A stretch of DNA of 6,803 bases, from assembly GCA_003694325.1 (NCBI GenBank), contig RFKJ01000120.1, positions 1 through 6,803 on the forward strand, given 5' to 3'. Shown here in pieces: positions 1-6,084 of the stretch. A model generated the notes under the pieces. The model was not told the origin of the DNA. It worked only from the letters and a program-made list of their open reading frames with translations, and made no database searches. Made by a program: the position numbers and the translations under genes. The first letter of the stretch is position 1, and each line of letters opens with the position of its first letter. Source of the stretch: Deltaproteobacteria bacterium (lineage in GTDB: Bacteria > Myxococcota_A > UBA796 > UBA2385).

Positions 1-728
1 ACCTGCACGACGGGGACGATGACCGCCAGCGAAGCACTTCGCTGACAGACCGGCAGAAGACCGCTGCGCTGGTGGTCACGGATGTGGACGGTGGCGACCA
101 GTATTGTGGTGGCGTGTTCCTGCAGACTGGGGCGGTGCTCACGGCCGCCCACTGTGTCGTGGATGACGACGGCGTGCGTTTCCCCCCCGGGACTATCACC
201 GTCTGCTCGCAGGGTAACGGCTGTTCGGGTGCCGATTGTGCGGTGGCAACCAATGTGACCAAGGATTCCGACTATGTCGGCGGTACCTGGACTCCGGCCC
301 ATGACCTGGCGGTCATCGCCCTCCCGACCATCGATGGGCATGGGTACATGTGGGTCGCAGGGTACTCCGACAGCTACGTCAAGAGCATCGACCAGCACAA
401 CATCGCCTTTCCGTGGGACTCTCCCCCGTCGTCGACCTGCAACCCGAATGAGCGTCCCGGTGTTGCTGAACCATCCCTGAGTGGATTCTACCTGTCCCAC
501 CAGATGGAATCCATCCACACGCACATCCTCACTGGCGCGTGGCACACGGACTTCGATGGTGGACATGGGCACTCTGGATCTCCCATCTACTTCTGTGGCG
601 ACGACTGGTGCAACACGGGAGATCATGCCTACGTGACGGGCGTGTGGTCGGGCTGGAGCGGGTTCTACTCGACGCACTGGGCTGCGAAGGCGAACGCCCA
701 CGCAACCTGGATCCTCGGAGTCATGTGA
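1..728 (+). CDS. Secreted trypsin-fold serine protease, V8-like (S1B), 5'-truncated by window edge
   Basis: Likely an extracytoplasmic endopeptidase of the chymotrypsin fold. The frame is open from base 3 to the TGA at 726-728 (241 residues visible), so the GTG at 72 is an internal Val and the true start and signal peptide lie upstream. The triad is readable: His in TAAHC (150-152), Asp in HDLAVI (303-305) and the nucleophile Ser in GHSGSP (573-575). GxSGSP rather than GDSGGP is typical of the bacterial glutamyl-endopeptidase/V8 branch, as is the CGGVFLQTGAVLTAAHC strand before the His. Several cysteines suggest disulfides and therefore export. The Asp/Arg-rich stretch before TAALVV may be the end of a propeptide or linker (inference). 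Its stop overlaps the ATG of the next gene by one base, so the two are probably co-translated. GC is lower than in the sugar genes to the right. Family assignment is firm; substrate specificity cannot be read. Confidence 0.9.
   Translation, partial: LHDGDDDRQRSTSLTDRQKTAALVVTDVDGGDQYCGGVFLQTGAVLTAAHCVVDDDGVRFPPGTITVCSQGNGCSGADCAVATNVTKDSDYVGGTWTPAHDLAVIALPTIDGHGYMWVAGYSDSYVKSIDQHNIAFPWDSPPSSTCNPNERPGVAEPSLSGFYLSHQMESIHTHILTGAWHTDFDGGHGHSGSPIYFCGDDWCNTGDHAYVTGVWSGWSGFYSTHWAAKANAHATWILGVM
717..720 (+). promoter_or_regulatory. Shine-Dalgarno site of lipoprotein copy 1, inside the protease 3' end
   Basis: GGAG lies 7 nt before the ATG at 728 and within the last codons of the protease gene. This spacing decides for ATG 728 over the adjacent GTG 725 (4 nt spacing) and over the frame's upstream start at 539, which would read deep into the protease gene. 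Confidence 0.6.
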
Positions 729-1375
729 TGCCTGCCTTCTCGCTTCTCCTCCCGGCCTGGCTCGCGCTGGCAGGATGCTCGACGGGCCCGGTGTTCATCG
801 ACTGCAGCGGAGAGGACATCGAAGTGTTGGCCCCGGACGACGATGTGCTGGGATTCTCAGCCCAAGATGTGCTGGAACGCGTGGGTCACCGAGATTGGTC
901 GGTGGCCTGGGATCCCGACTTCGCGGGGTCCTTTGACACGATTCAGCTCGACCTCGCCCTGACCGGTGACGTGGTCCATCGGACCCGCGCGGATCCGGAC
1001 CTCTGCGTCTGGCCCGACGAAGAGTTTCTCTACCTTCCCGTGAGCTGGTCCGCTGTCTCGGATGATGCGTCGTTCTCGGTTGCCGGTGAAGGCACGGTCT
1101 GGGTCACCTCCAACGATGACGAGGGGACCCGGGTCTACCTCGGCTACAGTGCAGTGGAGGAACTGCCGGACGACATTTCGGACCGGGTGGCGTCCTATGC
1201 CGCCGAGCACGGAGGGGGCGATCCCGAAGTGAGGGCGGGCATCGTCGGCTTCCTCAGCGATGCAGGCCGCAGTCCCTTGGACCTGGTCGAACTGGGCGTC
1301 CACGCGTATCTGGACACTGACAGCTTCAGTGGATGGGGCACCGTGGCGCGAGGTACGCTTGCAGTCGTTCCCTGA
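728..1375 (+). CDS. Small secreted lipoprotein, tandem copy 1, unknown function
   Basis: A 215-residue protein with a 17-residue lipoprotein signal ending in the lipobox LALAGC (Cys17), followed by Ser-Thr. Ser at +2 is compatible with outer-membrane sorting under the enterobacterial Lol rule, which may not apply here. The signal has no Lys/Arg in its n-region, which is unusual. The mature part is acidic, with Asp runs (APDDDV, SNDDEG), and beta-rich in character. Two further cysteines, Cys26 and Cys93, are kept in copy 2 and could form a disulfide. Best conserved blocks between copies: VGHRDWSV, LPVSWSAVSDD, SFSVAGEGTV, SPLDLVEL and LDTDSF. The start overlaps the protease stop (TGATG), implying translational coupling and possibly a role with the protease, such as inhibitor, anchor or chaperone (inference). 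I recognise no domain family. The gene is real because copy 2 conserves the protein, with an indel pattern that keeps frame. Confidence 0.85.
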   Translation: MPAFSLLLPAWLALAGCSTGPVFIDCSGEDIEVLAPDDDVLGFSAQDVLERVGHRDWSVAWDPDFAGSFDTIQLDLALTGDVVHRTRADPDLCVWPDEEFLYLPVSWSAVSDDASFSVAGEGTVWVTSNDDEGTRVYLGYSAVEELPDDISDRVASYAAEHGGGDPEVRAGIVGFLSDAGRSPLDLVELGVHAYLDTDSFSGWGTVARGTLAVVP

Positions 1376-1414
1376 CCGGACCGACCGCGCTTCGCCCGAT
1401 CACCCTGGATCCTC

Positions 1415-1418
1415 GGAG
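1415..1418 (+). promoter_or_regulatory. Shine-Dalgarno site of lipoprotein copy 2, carried over by duplication
   Basis: GGAG is 7 nt before ATG 1426, in a 23-base stretch identical to the protease gene's 3' end (708-730 against 1406-1428). The ribosome-binding site of copy 2 is therefore a duplicated piece of protease coding sequence, now noncoding. It supports ATG 1426 over the frame's upstream start at 1333, which overlaps copy 1. Confidence 0.6.
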
Positions 1419-1425
1419 TCATGTG

Positions 1426-2070
1426 ATGCCCACGATCGCGCTGCTCCTCCCGGCCTGGCTCGCGCTGGCCGGCTGCTCGACGGGTCCGGTGTTCATCGAA
1501 TGCACCGGAGAGGCCATCGAGGTGCTGGCCCCGGACGATGATGTACCCATGGGGTTCTCAGCCGAAGACGTGCTCGCTCGCGTCGGTCACCGCGACTGGT
1601 CGGTGGTCTGGGATCCGGATCGATCGGGGTCCTTCGATGTGATCCGGATCGACATCAGCCTGGACGGTGATGTGGTGCAGCGGCAGCGCCCGGAAAACGT
1701 CTGCTGGATGGACGAGGACTACCTCGACCTGCCGGTGAGCTGGTCGGCGGTCTCCGACGATGGGTCGTTCTCGGTCGCCGGTGAAGGGACGGTCCAGGTC
1801 TCGTCCAACGATGACGAGGGGACGTGGTTCGACCTGAGACTTGATTCAGTCGAAGCCCTTCCGGACGACATGGCCGACCGGGTGGCGGCCTGGGTCGCCG
1901 AGCACGGAGGAGGAGAGGCGGTCGTGAGGGGGGGCGTCTCCGGCTTCCTCGACGACACCGATCACAGTCCCCTCGACCTGGTGGAACTGAGCATCGAAGC
2001 GTGGCTGGACACCGACAGCTTCGATGGAATCACGGGGATCGCGACGGGAACCATCGCCGCCGAGCCCTGA
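1426..2070 (+). CDS. Small secreted lipoprotein, tandem copy 2, unknown function
   Basis: A 214-residue paralogue of the gene just upstream, about two-thirds identical by eye along the whole length. It has the same lipobox (LALAGC, Cys17), the same CSTGPVFI start of the mature chain, and the same Cys26 and Cys93. Differences include one inserted residue (DDDVPMGF against DDDVLGF) and a two-residue shortening before Cys93; both are multiples of three, so the reading frame has been under selection. It starts 50 bp after the copy 1 stop and no longer overlaps a coding gene, so the coupling seen for copy 1 is lost. No terminator is visible between the copies and read-through from the protease transcript is likely. 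It converges on the GT2 gene with only 24 bp between stops. Function unknown; divergence suggests old duplication and possible specialisation. Confidence 0.85.
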   Translation: MPTIALLLPAWLALAGCSTGPVFIECTGEAIEVLAPDDDVPMGFSAEDVLARVGHRDWSVVWDPDRSGSFDVIRIDISLDGDVVQRQRPENVCWMDEDYLDLPVSWSAVSDDGSFSVAGEGTVQVSSNDDEGTWFDLRLDSVEALPDDMADRVAAWVAEHGGGEAVVRGGVSGFLDDTDHSPLDLVELSIEAWLDTDSFDGITGIATGTIAAEP

Positions 2071-2094
2071 CCAGACCCACCGCGCTTCGTCCAC

Positions 2095-3555
2095 TCACCC
2101 CCGCGCCCACCCCGCCCGCAGGCTCGACCACCCCACGAAGGCGAAGCCCCAGCCGAACAGCAGCATGAACGGCAGGCTGGCCCAGTAGCCCTGGACCAGC
2201 GCCCAGCCGATGGCGGCGGCGTAGTAGGCGGCGAAGGCCAGCTCGAACAGTGGGGTCCAGCCGACGGCCAGGCGGTAGCGGCGCAGGGTCTGCTGTCCGG
2301 CCTTGGGGGTGCGGGCGAAGGTGACGTCGCGGCCGAACAGACCCTCGATGACCGCGCGGGTCTGGTTGACGGCCATGCCGATGCCGAGCGCCATGGTCAG
2401 GGGGATGCGCCACATGCGGGCGCGCCAGGCGCCGGGCCAGGCGTCGCGTTCGGCCAGCAGGTAGAAGACGGCGATGGAGACGCTGGCCAGGACGAAGGCG
2501 GGCAGGTCGAGGAACAGGGCTTCGGCGAGGTCGCCGTGACCCCGGGCCGCCACCGCCAGCGGCAGCAGCAGCGCCATGACGATGACCAGGGGGTAGGCGA
2601 GGTTGCTGGAGAGGTGGACCAGGGCTTCGGCCTTGACCCGCAGCGGCTGGTCGCTCACGAGGATGGGCCGGGCGAGCTTGCGGGCGGTCTGCATGGTGCC
2701 CTTGGCCCAGCGGTGCTGCTGGATCTTGTAGGCGCGCATGTCGGCGGGCAGCTCTGCGGGGACGACCTGGTCCCGCAGGAAGACGAAGCGCCAGCCGCGG
2801 AGCTGGGCGCGATACGACAGGTCGAGGTCTTCGGTCAGGGTGTCGTGCTGCCAGCCGCCGGCGTCGGCGATGCAGGCCCGCCGCCAGATGCCGGCGGTGC
2901 CGTTGAAGTTGAAGAAGCGGCCGCTGCGGTGGCGGGCGGTGTGCTCGACGACGAAGTGGCCGTCGAGCAGGACGGCGGCCAGGCGGGTGAGCAGGTTGGC
3001 GCCCTCGTTGATGTGGCCCCAGCGGGCCTGGACCATGCCGACGCGCTGTTCACCCTGGTCGCCGAAGCCGTCGAAGTAGGGGACGGCGCGCTCCAGGAAG
3101 TCGGGCGGCGGCAGGAAGTCGGCGTCGAAGACGGCGAGCAGCTCTCCCCTTGCGACGGCGGCCCCGGCTTCCAGCGCCCCGGCCTTGAAGCCGGTGCGGT
3201 CGGTGCGGTGCAGCACCTTGACGTCGACGCCGCGGGCGCGCCACCGGGCGGCGGCGGCCCGGGCGACGTCGGTGGTGTCGTCGGTGCTGTCGTCGAGGAC
3301 CTGGATCTCCAGCCGGTCGGCGGGCCAGCGCAGGGAACAGGCGGCGTCGATGAGCCGCTCGACGACGTTGCGCTCGTTGAAGACGGGGAGCTGGACCGTG
3401 ACGACCGGCCGGGCGCCGGGTGACAGCGGTCTCGGGTGGGCCTGCCGGAAGCGCTGGTAGACCGCCGAGATGTAGAAGCGATGCAGGCCGTAGGCGCTCA
3501 GGAGCCCGATGACCGCCAGGTAGGCGGCGATGATGGCCTGTTCCATGGGACGCAT
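2095..3555 (-). CDS. Processive GT2 polysaccharide synthase, cellulose-synthase/CslA type
   Basis: An inner-membrane family 2 glycosyltransferase of 486 residues, expected to polymerise a beta-linked glycan from a nucleotide sugar. An N-terminal membrane helix (about 7-30) is followed by the cytosolic GT-A domain: QLPVFNE (55-61), DDSTDD (88-93, UDP binding), FDADF (143-147, metal-binding DxD), NFNGTAG (216-222), TEDLD (241-245, catalytic base) and QQHRW (279-283, the Q/RxxRW acceptor motif). Further hydrophobic segments lie near 314-336, 349-369, 384-400 and 440-482. The order and the FNFNGTAGIWR and TEDLDLSYR blocks resemble the CslA/CslC branch (mannan or glucan synthases in plants) and its bacterial relatives. 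There is no C-terminal PilZ domain, so no c-di-GMP binding as in BcsA. Start at MRPM is chosen for a GAGGAG 11 nt upstream; Met4 is an alternative. It is transcribed away from the nucleotidyltransferase-GT4 pair. Product sugar not determinable. Confidence 0.92.
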   Translation of the reverse strand: MRPMEQAIIAAYLAVIGLLSAYGLHRFYISAVYQRFRQAHPRPLSPGARPVVTVQLPVFNERNVVERLIDAACSLRWPADRLEIQVLDDSTDDTTDVARAAAARWRARGVDVKVLHRTDRTGFKAGALEAGAAVARGELLAVFDADFLPPPDFLERAVPYFDGFGDQGEQRVGMVQARWGHINEGANLLTRLAAVLLDGHFVVEHTARHRSGRFFNFNGTAGIWRRACIADAGGWQHDTLTEDLDLSYRAQLRGWRFVFLRDQVVPAELPADMRAYKIQQHRWAKGTMQTARKLARPILVSDQPLRVKAEALVHLSSNLAYPLVIVMALLLPLAVAARGHGDLAEALFLDLPAFVLASVSIAVFYLLAERDAWPGAWRARMWRIPLTMALGIGMAVNQTRAVIEGLFGRDVTFARTPKAGQQTLRRYRLAVGWTPLFELAFAAYYAAAIGWALVQGYWASLPFMLLFGWGFAFVGWSSLRAGWARG

Positions 3556-3745
3556 CGTTCCGTGAACTCCTCGGGGCGCGGTCTAACGGTGCGCGGGCTA
3601 CGATGCCGAGCGGCCCCCCGGGCTTCGTGCCTCGGCAACCGGAGGGTGGCCGGCCCATCCCAGGGGGCCCGGTCGAGCCATCCTGAAGAGGCGAGGCCCC
3701 GGCTTTCGCCTCGTCGCAAGCGGTTCTCGTCACGAGCGGTTCCCC
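3556..3745. promoter_or_regulatory. Divergent intergenic region between GT2 and nucleotidyltransferase genes
   Basis: 190 bp that must hold promoters in both directions, since the flanking genes diverge. No convincing -35/-10 pair is visible because the stretch is GC-rich. Structure that is visible: a perfect 7-bp inverted repeat GAGGCGA/TCGCCTC (3688-3694 with 3706-3712), an 11-bp palindrome CTCGTCACGAG (3726-3736), and the direct repeat AGCGGTTC at 3719-3726 and 3735-3742, a 16-bp period ending four bases before the annotated GTG start. These are operator-like but unassigned. Confidence 0.45.
3567..3572 (-). promoter_or_regulatory. Shine-Dalgarno site of the GT2 gene
   Basis: On the - strand the sequence reads GAGGAG, then 11 nt, then ATG (3555-3553). 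Spacing is slightly long but fits the first ATG better than the second ATG nine bases later. Confidence 0.5.
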
Positions 3746-4768
3746 GTGCCATCCCAGCCCTCTGCCCCTGCAGCCTCCGCGAACCGCTCCTCGCGCTCGT
3801 TCCCGGGTGGTGCCGCCGCCTTGGGGCCGACGGAGCGCGCGGTGCTGCGGATGGTCCTGTACTTCGACGTCTTCCACCACCCCCTCCGCCGGGTGGAACT
3901 GGCCGGGCTGGTGGGCGGGACCGACCCGGACGCGGCCCGGAAGGTCGATGGTGCGCTGGCGACCCTGGCCGCCCGGGGGCTGGTGCAGGTTCGGGAGGAG
4001 TGGTGCTTCCGCCCGGGGCGCGGTGATGGCATCGCCCGGCGGCGGCAACGCGCCCGCAACGCCGAGCGGCTGTGGCCCCTGGCGGCGATGGCCTCGTCCT
4101 TCCTGGCGCGGCTGCCCTTCGTGCGGGGCGTGCTGATCACCGGCGGGCTGTCCAAGGGCAGCGCTGCCCGCCAGGACGACGTCGACTTCCTGCTGCTGGT
4201 CCAGCCCGGCCGGGTGTGGACGCTGAAGTCGATGCTGCAGGCGATGCGGCGCTCCTGGCCACGTCCGGTGCGCGAGCTGTTCTGCACCAACTACCTGCTG
4301 GCCACCGACCGGCCGCAGGTGGACGACCGCAACGTGTTCACGGCGGTGGAGCTGGCCACGGCGGTGCCGATGTACGGGCCCGAGGAGTGCCACCGGCTGC
4401 TGGTCGAAAACGCCTGGGCAGAGCGTTTCGTACCGGGGTTGGCCTGGTCCCGGGCGCGCGCCGCAGCGGCTCTGCCCCTGCCCACCCGCCGGGTCGCCCG
4501 GGTGTTGGAAGGCCCGTTGGCGGGCCGCGGCGGGCAACGGTTGGAGCGGGCGGCCGTCGGTGCCTGGGATCGCTACTGGAACCGCAAGTATCGTTGGCTC
4601 GACGACGCCACCCGGGCCCAGCGCTTCAAGCGGCGTGACGACGTCGCCACCAACCATCTCCACGACTTCCAGGGCTACGTGCTCCGCGAGCTGGGGTGGA
4701 GGTTGCGGGCCGCAGGCCTCGACGAACCGGTGGCCCTGACCGGGTCCCCCACGACGGCCGGGGGCTGA
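3746..4768 (+). CDS. Winged-helix + nucleotidyltransferase-fold protein, unknown role in sugar operon
   Basis: A 340-residue predicted cytosolic protein. Residues about 26-90 (AVLRMVLYFDVFHHPL to the VREEWCFRPG hairpin) look like a winged helix-turn-helix domain. Residues about 126-152 carry the polymerase-beta-type nucleotidyltransferase signature: ITGGLSKGSA (131-140) followed by DDVDFLLLV (144-152), matching hG[GS]x(n)DhDh with Asp145 and Asp147 as metal ligands. Further blocks FCTNY (179-183), FTAVEL (198-203), PMYG (208-211) and NAWAERFVPG (222-231) recall uncharacterised proteins near glycosyltransferases, often in Bacteroidota (memory, not searched). The third catalytic carboxylate is not certain. 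No membrane segment or signal. The GTG start has no clear Shine-Dalgarno; GTG 3842 (Val33), with GGAG six bases upstream, is a real alternative and would drop a low-complexity Ser/Ala/Pro tail. The GT4 gene starts one base after its stop. Could transfer a nucleotidyl group to a sugar, phosphate or protein, or be a regulator; function unknown. Confidence 0.82.
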   Translation: MPSQPSAPAASANRSSRSFPGGAAALGPTERAVLRMVLYFDVFHHPLRRVELAGLVGGTDPDAARKVDGALATLAARGLVQVREEWCFRPGRGDGIARRRQRARNAERLWPLAAMASSFLARLPFVRGVLITGGLSKGSAARQDDVDFLLLVQPGRVWTLKSMLQAMRRSWPRPVRELFCTNYLLATDRPQVDDRNVFTAVELATAVPMYGPEECHRLLVENAWAERFVPGLAWSRARAAAALPLPTRRVARVLEGPLAGRGGQRLERAAVGAWDRYWNRKYRWLDDATRAQRFKRRDDVATNHLHDFQGYVLRELGWRLRAAGLDEPVALTGSPTTAGG

Positions 4769-4769
4769 G

Positions 4770-5915
4770 ATGCGGGTGGCGATGGTCGGGCTGCGAGCGC
4801 CGTGGGGGGCGGACGGCGGCGTCGAGCGGGCGGTGGGCGAGCTGGCGCCACGCCTCGCGCAACAGGGATGTCGGGTCCGGGTGGTCTGCCGGAAGCGCTA
4901 CAACCCCCATGGTGGGGGGCTTCGGCGCGGTGTCGAGCTGGTGGACGTCGGGACGGTCTACACCAAGCACCTCGAGGCCTTCGTCCACACCGGGGCGGCC
5001 ATGCCCCGCTGCCTGGAGGACGCCGACGTGGTCCATGTCCACGCCACCGGCCCGGCGCTGTGGTCGTGGTGGCCACGGCTGGCGGGCAAGGCGACCGTGG
5101 TGACGGTGCACGGCCTCGACTGGCAGCGCGACAAGTGGGGCGTGGTGGCCCGGGCGGCGCTCCGCGCCGGGGCCTGGGCGGCGGCGGCCTTCCCCCACCA
5201 GGTCATCGCCGTCGGCCGCCACCTCGCGGCCCACTACCGGGAGCACTACGGCGTCGACGCCACCTGGATCCCCAATGGGGTCTCGCCCATCCGGCACCAG
5301 CCGCTGTCTGCGGCCGGGATCGACGGCCTGCGACCCTTCGGGTTCCTGCTGTTGCTCGGTCGGCTGGTCCCCGAGAAGGGGATTGAGGGGCTGCTGCGGG
5401 CCTACGGTGCCTCGGGGATCGACCTGCCGTTGCTGGTCGTCGGCGGCAGCTCCTACAGCGACGGCTACGTCCGCCACCTGCGGCACCTGGCCCCGGCCGG
5501 TGTGCACTTCACCGGGCCGCTGCATGGTGCTCGCCGGGACGCCCTGTTGCACCACGCCCGCGCCCTGGTGCTCCCCAGCCGCCTGGAGGGCTTCCCGCTC
5601 GCCCCGATGGAGTCGCTGTCCGCCGGGCGCCCCGTCCTGCTCAGCGACATCCCCCCCCATCGCGAGCTGCTCGACGGGTTGGGGGCGGGCTGGCTGGTAC
5701 CGCCGGGCCGGGACGCCTGGGTGGATGCGCTCCGCCGGGTGGTCGCCGCCTCCGAGGACGAGCTGCTGCACCGCGGCAAGACGGGCCAGGGGTACGTCCA
5801 TCGCCACTACGCCTGGGAGAGGGTGGCGTCGAGCACCCTCGAGGTCTACCAGCGCGCCCTGGCCCTGGCCGACGGCTCGGTGGTCGGGCGGTGGCGGCGA
5901 CAGCCGGATGCCTGA
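4770..5915 (+). CDS. GT4 family glycosyltransferase (GT-B fold)
   Basis: A 381-residue retaining glycosyltransferase, probably peripheral on the inner membrane, adding a sugar from a nucleotide donor to a lipid-linked or polysaccharide acceptor. The N-terminal Rossmann half holds GGVERAV (16-22), TKHLEAFVHTG and the block VHGLDWQRDKW (113-123), typical of a bacterial subgroup involved in surface glycans. IPNGV marks the linker region. The C-terminal half has LGRLVPEKG (196-204, phosphate-binding Arg198/Lys203), FTGPLHG, and the EX7E motif with Glu273 and Glu281 in LEGFPLAPMESLS. Length is normal and the fold looks complete. The ATG follows the upstream TGA after one base, with only a weak G-rich Shine-Dalgarno, so it is probably translated by coupling or reinitiation from the nucleotidyltransferase gene. 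The donor sugar cannot be read from sequence. Confidence 0.92.
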   Translation: MRVAMVGLRAPWGADGGVERAVGELAPRLAQQGCRVRVVCRKRYNPHGGGLRRGVELVDVGTVYTKHLEAFVHTGAAMPRCLEDADVVHVHATGPALWSWWPRLAGKATVVTVHGLDWQRDKWGVVARAALRAGAWAAAAFPHQVIAVGRHLAAHYREHYGVDATWIPNGVSPIRHQPLSAAGIDGLRPFGFLLLLGRLVPEKGIEGLLRAYGASGIDLPLLVVGGSSYSDGYVRHLRHLAPAGVHFTGPLHGARRDALLHHARALVLPSRLEGFPLAPMESLSAGRPVLLSDIPPHRELLDGLGAGWLVPPGRDAWVDALRRVVAASEDELLHRGKTGQGYVHRHYAWERVASSTLEVYQRALALADGSVVGRWRRQPDA

Positions 5916-5984
5916 GCGGATTCCTGCTGCTCGCCCCAGAATTTCATGCCGCCCGCCGGAGGATCTCGCGGGGCAGCCGCAATG

Positions 5985-6035
5985 GGCCGGCCCCGCCGTC
6001 GCGCCCGTGCCGACAACGCCGACAACGGGCCGGCC
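5985..6035. repeat. 9-bp perfect inverted repeat with tandem 9-mers in the loop
   Basis: GGCCGGCCC (5985-5993) is the exact reverse complement of GGGCCGGCC (6027-6035). The 33-nt loop contains GCCGACAAC twice in tandem (6009-6017 and 6018-6026). No T-run follows either arm, so this is not a standard intrinsic terminator. It sits 70 bp after the GT4 stop and could be a weak terminator or RNA-stabilising structure. Confidence 0.4.
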
Positions 6036-6084
6036 GACGATTCGGGGTGACCGTGCCCCGTGGCTGCGAACCGATGCAGTCGGG

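Larger units (their letters stand above)
708..1405 (+). repeat. Tandem duplication unit 1 (about 698 bp)
   Basis: The unit runs from TGGATCCTCGG in the protease 3' end, through lipoprotein copy 1, to TCACCC 30 bp after its stop. Its partner is 1406-2100. Both edges show in the post-stop sequence: after each stop the sequence runs CCxGACCxACCGCGCTTCGxCCxxTCACCC with few mismatches, and then diverges. Confidence 0.85.
1406..2100 (+). repeat. Tandem duplication unit 2 (about 695 bp)
   Basis: Second unit, directly abutting unit 1. Its first 23 bases copy the protease gene tail. Its last six bases (TCACCC) are the genuine 3' end of the convergent GT2 gene, with that gene's stop codon at 2095-2097. 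The matching TCACCC at 1400-1405 is therefore a relic of the GT2 end. Confidence 0.85.

Noticed and set aside
539..727. Upstream extension of lipoprotein copy 1 to a start at 539
   Set aside because: It would overlap the protease active-site Ser region in another frame and bury the signal peptide; ATG 728 has a Shine-Dalgarno at 7 nt and the lipobox at residues 14-17.
1333..1425. Upstream extension of lipoprotein copy 2 to a start at 1333
   Set aside because: It overlaps the end of copy 1, has no homologous counterpart in copy 1 except the duplicated scar, and would bury the signal peptide.
2271..2281. GGCGGTAGCGG, resembling the ops element that recruits RfaH
   Set aside because: It lies inside the GT2 coding region on the antisense strand, not in a leader, and is explained by the codons for an Arg-Tyr-Arg stretch.
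2536..3423. 295-codon open frame on the + strand
   Set aside because: Shadow of the GT2 gene, Gly/Val/Asp/Gln-rich without motifs; the opposite strand has intact GT2 catalytic motifs.
3050..4663. 537-codon open frame on the - strand
   Set aside because: It crosses the GT2 start, the divergent gap and the nucleotidyltransferase gene in the wrong frame; part of it is a frame-shifted shadow of the GT2 protein.
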